DNA from: an uncultured Lachnospiraceae bacterium
GTDB taxonomy: Bacteria > Bacillota > Clostridia > Lachnospirales > Lachnospiraceae
Direction of reading: 5' to 3'
Assembly: GCA_947591115.1 (NCBI GenBank)
Contig: CANQCX010000029.1
Coordinates: forward strand, 1 to 14,479
DNA length: 14,479 nt
The notes beneath the pieces are model-generated. The model was not told the DNA's origin. It saw only the letters and a list, made by a program, of their open reading frames with translations, and did no database searches. Below, one piece after another: positions 13,296 through 14,479 of this stretch (its first letter is position 1; every line of letters begins with the position of its first letter). A program made the position numbers and the translations under genes.

Positions 13296-14330
13296 TTATC
13301 TGCGGTTCATTTCGGCAATATCGTAGATCAACTGTTTGGAATCCTCCCATCCCAGACAGGGATCGGTAATGGATTTTCCGTAAACGTGTTCGCCGATTTT
13401 CTGTGCGCCCTCTTCAATGTAGCTTTCGATCATCAGTCCTTTGACCAGAGTGTGGATCTCGGAAGAAAGCTGGCGGTTGTGCATGACCTCTTTGGCGATC
13501 CGGATCTGCTCCTTGAACTGTTTTCCGGAATTGGAATGATTGGTATCGATGACAGCCGCAGGATTGATTAGATCCATTTTTTCATACATATTGTAAAGGC
13601 GGATCAGATCTTCAAAATGATAATTGGTCGTAGTATTTCCATGCTTGCTGACCGCGCCCCTTAAAACGACATGCGTGTAGGGATTTCCGGAGGTTTCCAC
13701 CTCATATCCGCGGTATACAAAGTGATGCGGATGCTGTGCGGCATAGACCGAATTGAGCATAACGGAAAAATCTCCGCTGGTCGGGTTTTTCATACCGGAT
13801 GCAACATCGAATCCGCTGACGGTCAGACGGTGCTGCTGATCCTCTACGGAACGCGCGCCGATGGCAACATAGGAGAGCAGGTCTTCAACATATCCCCAGT
13901 TCTCCGGATATAACATCTCGTCCGCACAGGTCAGACCGCTTTCTTCAATGGCGCGGATGTGCATTTTGCGCATGGCGATCAGTCCCTCCACCATATCCGG
14001 CGCTTTTTCCGGATCCGGCTGGGAAGCGATGCCCTTGTACCCCTCGCCGGTGGTACGCGGCTTGTTGGTATAGATTCTTGGAATTAAGATCAGGCTGTCT
14101 TTGACCTCCTCCTGAATCGGGGCAAGACGTCTGACATAGTCGCAGACCGCTTCTTCGTTATCGGCGGAGCAAGGCCCGATGATGACCAGAAAACGGGAAT
14201 CTTTTCCGGTCAGAACGTCCGAAATTTCCGAATCGCGGCGTTTTTTTAATTCCTTCCACTGCTCCGGAAGCGGATAATCCCTTTTGATCTCCTCCGGACG
14301 GGGAAGCTGATTTAAAAATGTAAAACTCAT
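13296..14330 (-). CDS. aroF: 3-deoxy-7-phosphoheptulonate (DAHP) synthase, class I
   Basis: First enzyme of the shikimate pathway: it condenses phosphoenolpyruvate with erythrose 4-phosphate to DAHP, in the cytoplasm. The 344-residue product belongs to the AroF/AroG/AroH type (E. coli enzymes about 350). The catalytic and substrate motifs are IIGPCSADN (51-58), PRIYTNKPRTTGEGYKG, GARSVEDQQHR (158-168), GMKNPTSGD and DTNHSNSGK. All four metal ligands can be placed: Cys54, His265, Glu302 and Asp323. The start is ATG at 14330 on the minus strand, 7 bases after AAAGGAG. The in-frame ATG at 14351 sits upstream of that ribosome binding site and is rejected. It has its own promoter and a very short leader, so no attenuator or T-box fits. 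The feedback-inhibiting amino acid cannot be read from the sequence. Confidence 0.95.
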   Translation of the reverse strand: MSFTFLNQLPRPEEIKRDYPLPEQWKELKKRRDSEISDVLTGKDSRFLVIIGPCSADNEEAVCDYVRRLAPIQEEVKDSLILIPRIYTNKPRTTGEGYKGIASQPDPEKAPDMVEGLIAMRKMHIRAIEESGLTCADEMLYPENWGYVEDLLSYVAIGARSVEDQQHRLTVSGFDVASGMKNPTSGDFSVMLNSVYAAQHPHHFVYRGYEVETSGNPYTHVVLRGAVSKHGNTTTNYHFEDLIRLYNMYEKMDLINPAAVIDTNHSNSGKQFKEQIRIAKEVMHNRQLSSEIHTLVKGLMIESYIEEGAQKIGEHVYGKSITDPCLGWEDSKQLIYDIAEMNRR

Positions 14331-14359
14331 ATTGGTAACTCCTTTCGGCATTCCTGCTT

Positions 14360-14388
14360 ATCTTAGTCTAAAAAAAAGGAATTGTCAA
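14360..14388 (-). promoter_or_regulatory. Sigma-A promoter of aroF
   Basis: On the minus strand, consensus TTGACA (14388 to 14383), a 17-bp spacer with an eight-T run, and TAAGAT (14365 to 14360). The expected start is near 14353, about 23 bases before the aroF ATG. Confidence 0.85.
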
Positions 14389-14408
14389 TTTTTCATTGTC
14401 ATTTTTTC
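14381..14408. repeat. Tandem 14-bp repeat overlapping the aroF -35 box
   Basis: ATTGTCAATTTTTC (14381-14394) is followed directly by ATTGTCATTTTTTC (14395-14408), differing at one position. The first copy contains the aroF -35 hexamer on the minus strand. The spacing differs from a full helical turn, so paired binding on one face is not assured. It could be an operator for a repressor or simply a slippage duplication. Confidence 0.6.
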
Positions 14409-14419
14409 GACGGCTTTCA

Positions 14420-14448
14420 TTGCATATTTTTGCGGGAAAAGTTATAAT
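14420..14448 (+). promoter_or_regulatory. Divergent sigma-A promoter for a gene beyond the right edge
   Basis: TTGCAT (14420-14425), a 17-bp spacer, and a consensus TATAAT (14443-14448). A ribosome binding site AAGGAG follows at 14471-14476, so a start codon should lie just past the end of the window. The gene is divergent from aroF; its identity is not visible. Confidence 0.75.
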
Positions 14449-14479
14449 GGATTCGAAAGTGCAGTCCGCAAAGGAGTCC

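Noticed and set aside
1..14479. Mobile element, CRISPR array, tRNA or toxin-antitoxin genes
   Set aside because: No transposase, integrase, regularly spaced repeats, cloverleaf sequences or small paired genes were seen on either strand; the DNA is almost filled by core genes.

Overview
The window reads as chromosomal DNA of an endospore-forming Clostridia species, most likely a member of Lachnospiraceae. The grounds are a complete eight-gene spoIIIA sporulation operon, a spoIIM-like gene, AGGAGG-type ribosome binding sites before most genes, sigma-A promoters with 17 bp spacers, a Firmicutes-type LexA box before recA, moderate GC, and the orders recA-recX-rny and nudF-spoIIM. The family assignment is inference. 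No tRNA, rRNA, transposase, phage gene, CRISPR array or plasmid gene is visible. This is core genome with dense coding, and no gap between genes exceeds 300 bases.

Layout. Bases 1-1608 hold the 3' part of argS, closed by a strong terminator. Bases 1704-6436 hold spoIIIAA to spoIIIAH, tightly packed with several overlaps. They encode the mother-cell half of the SpoIIIA-SpoIIQ feeding channel that keeps the forespore active after engulfment. Bases 6454-8499 form a prfC-trxA unit (release factor 3 and thioredoxin) with its own promoter and a terminator. Bases 8542-10335 are an SOS-controlled recA-recX unit. Bases 10380-12118 are rny (ribonuclease Y) with its own promoter, a structured leader and a terminator. 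Bases 12156-13289 hold nudF (Nudix ADP-sugar hydrolase) and a SpoIIM-family membrane protein. The only minus-strand gene, a class I DAHP synthase (aroF type, 13296-14330), converges on spoIIM. It diverges from a promoter that fires off the right edge of the window.

How the genes fit together. SpoIIIAA is the ATPase, SpoIIIAB-AF are membrane components, and SpoIIIAG and SpoIIIAH carry ring-building domains. SpoIIM belongs to the engulfment machinery that precedes channel function. RecA and its modulator RecX form a DNA-repair pair. RNase Y starts bulk mRNA decay.

I see no wholly new system. The observations most worth following are: spoIIIAD has no ATG/GTG/TTG start at the expected place (AUU start or a one-base indel); spoIIIAF is a minimal form without its soluble domain and overlaps spoIIIAG; the last codons of spoIIIAG are echoed, decayed and in frame, 75 bp downstream; a possible sigma-E promoter is nested in the argS terminator; paired inverted repeats lie around the rny promoter and ribosome binding site; and a 14-bp tandem repeat overlaps the aroF -35 element.
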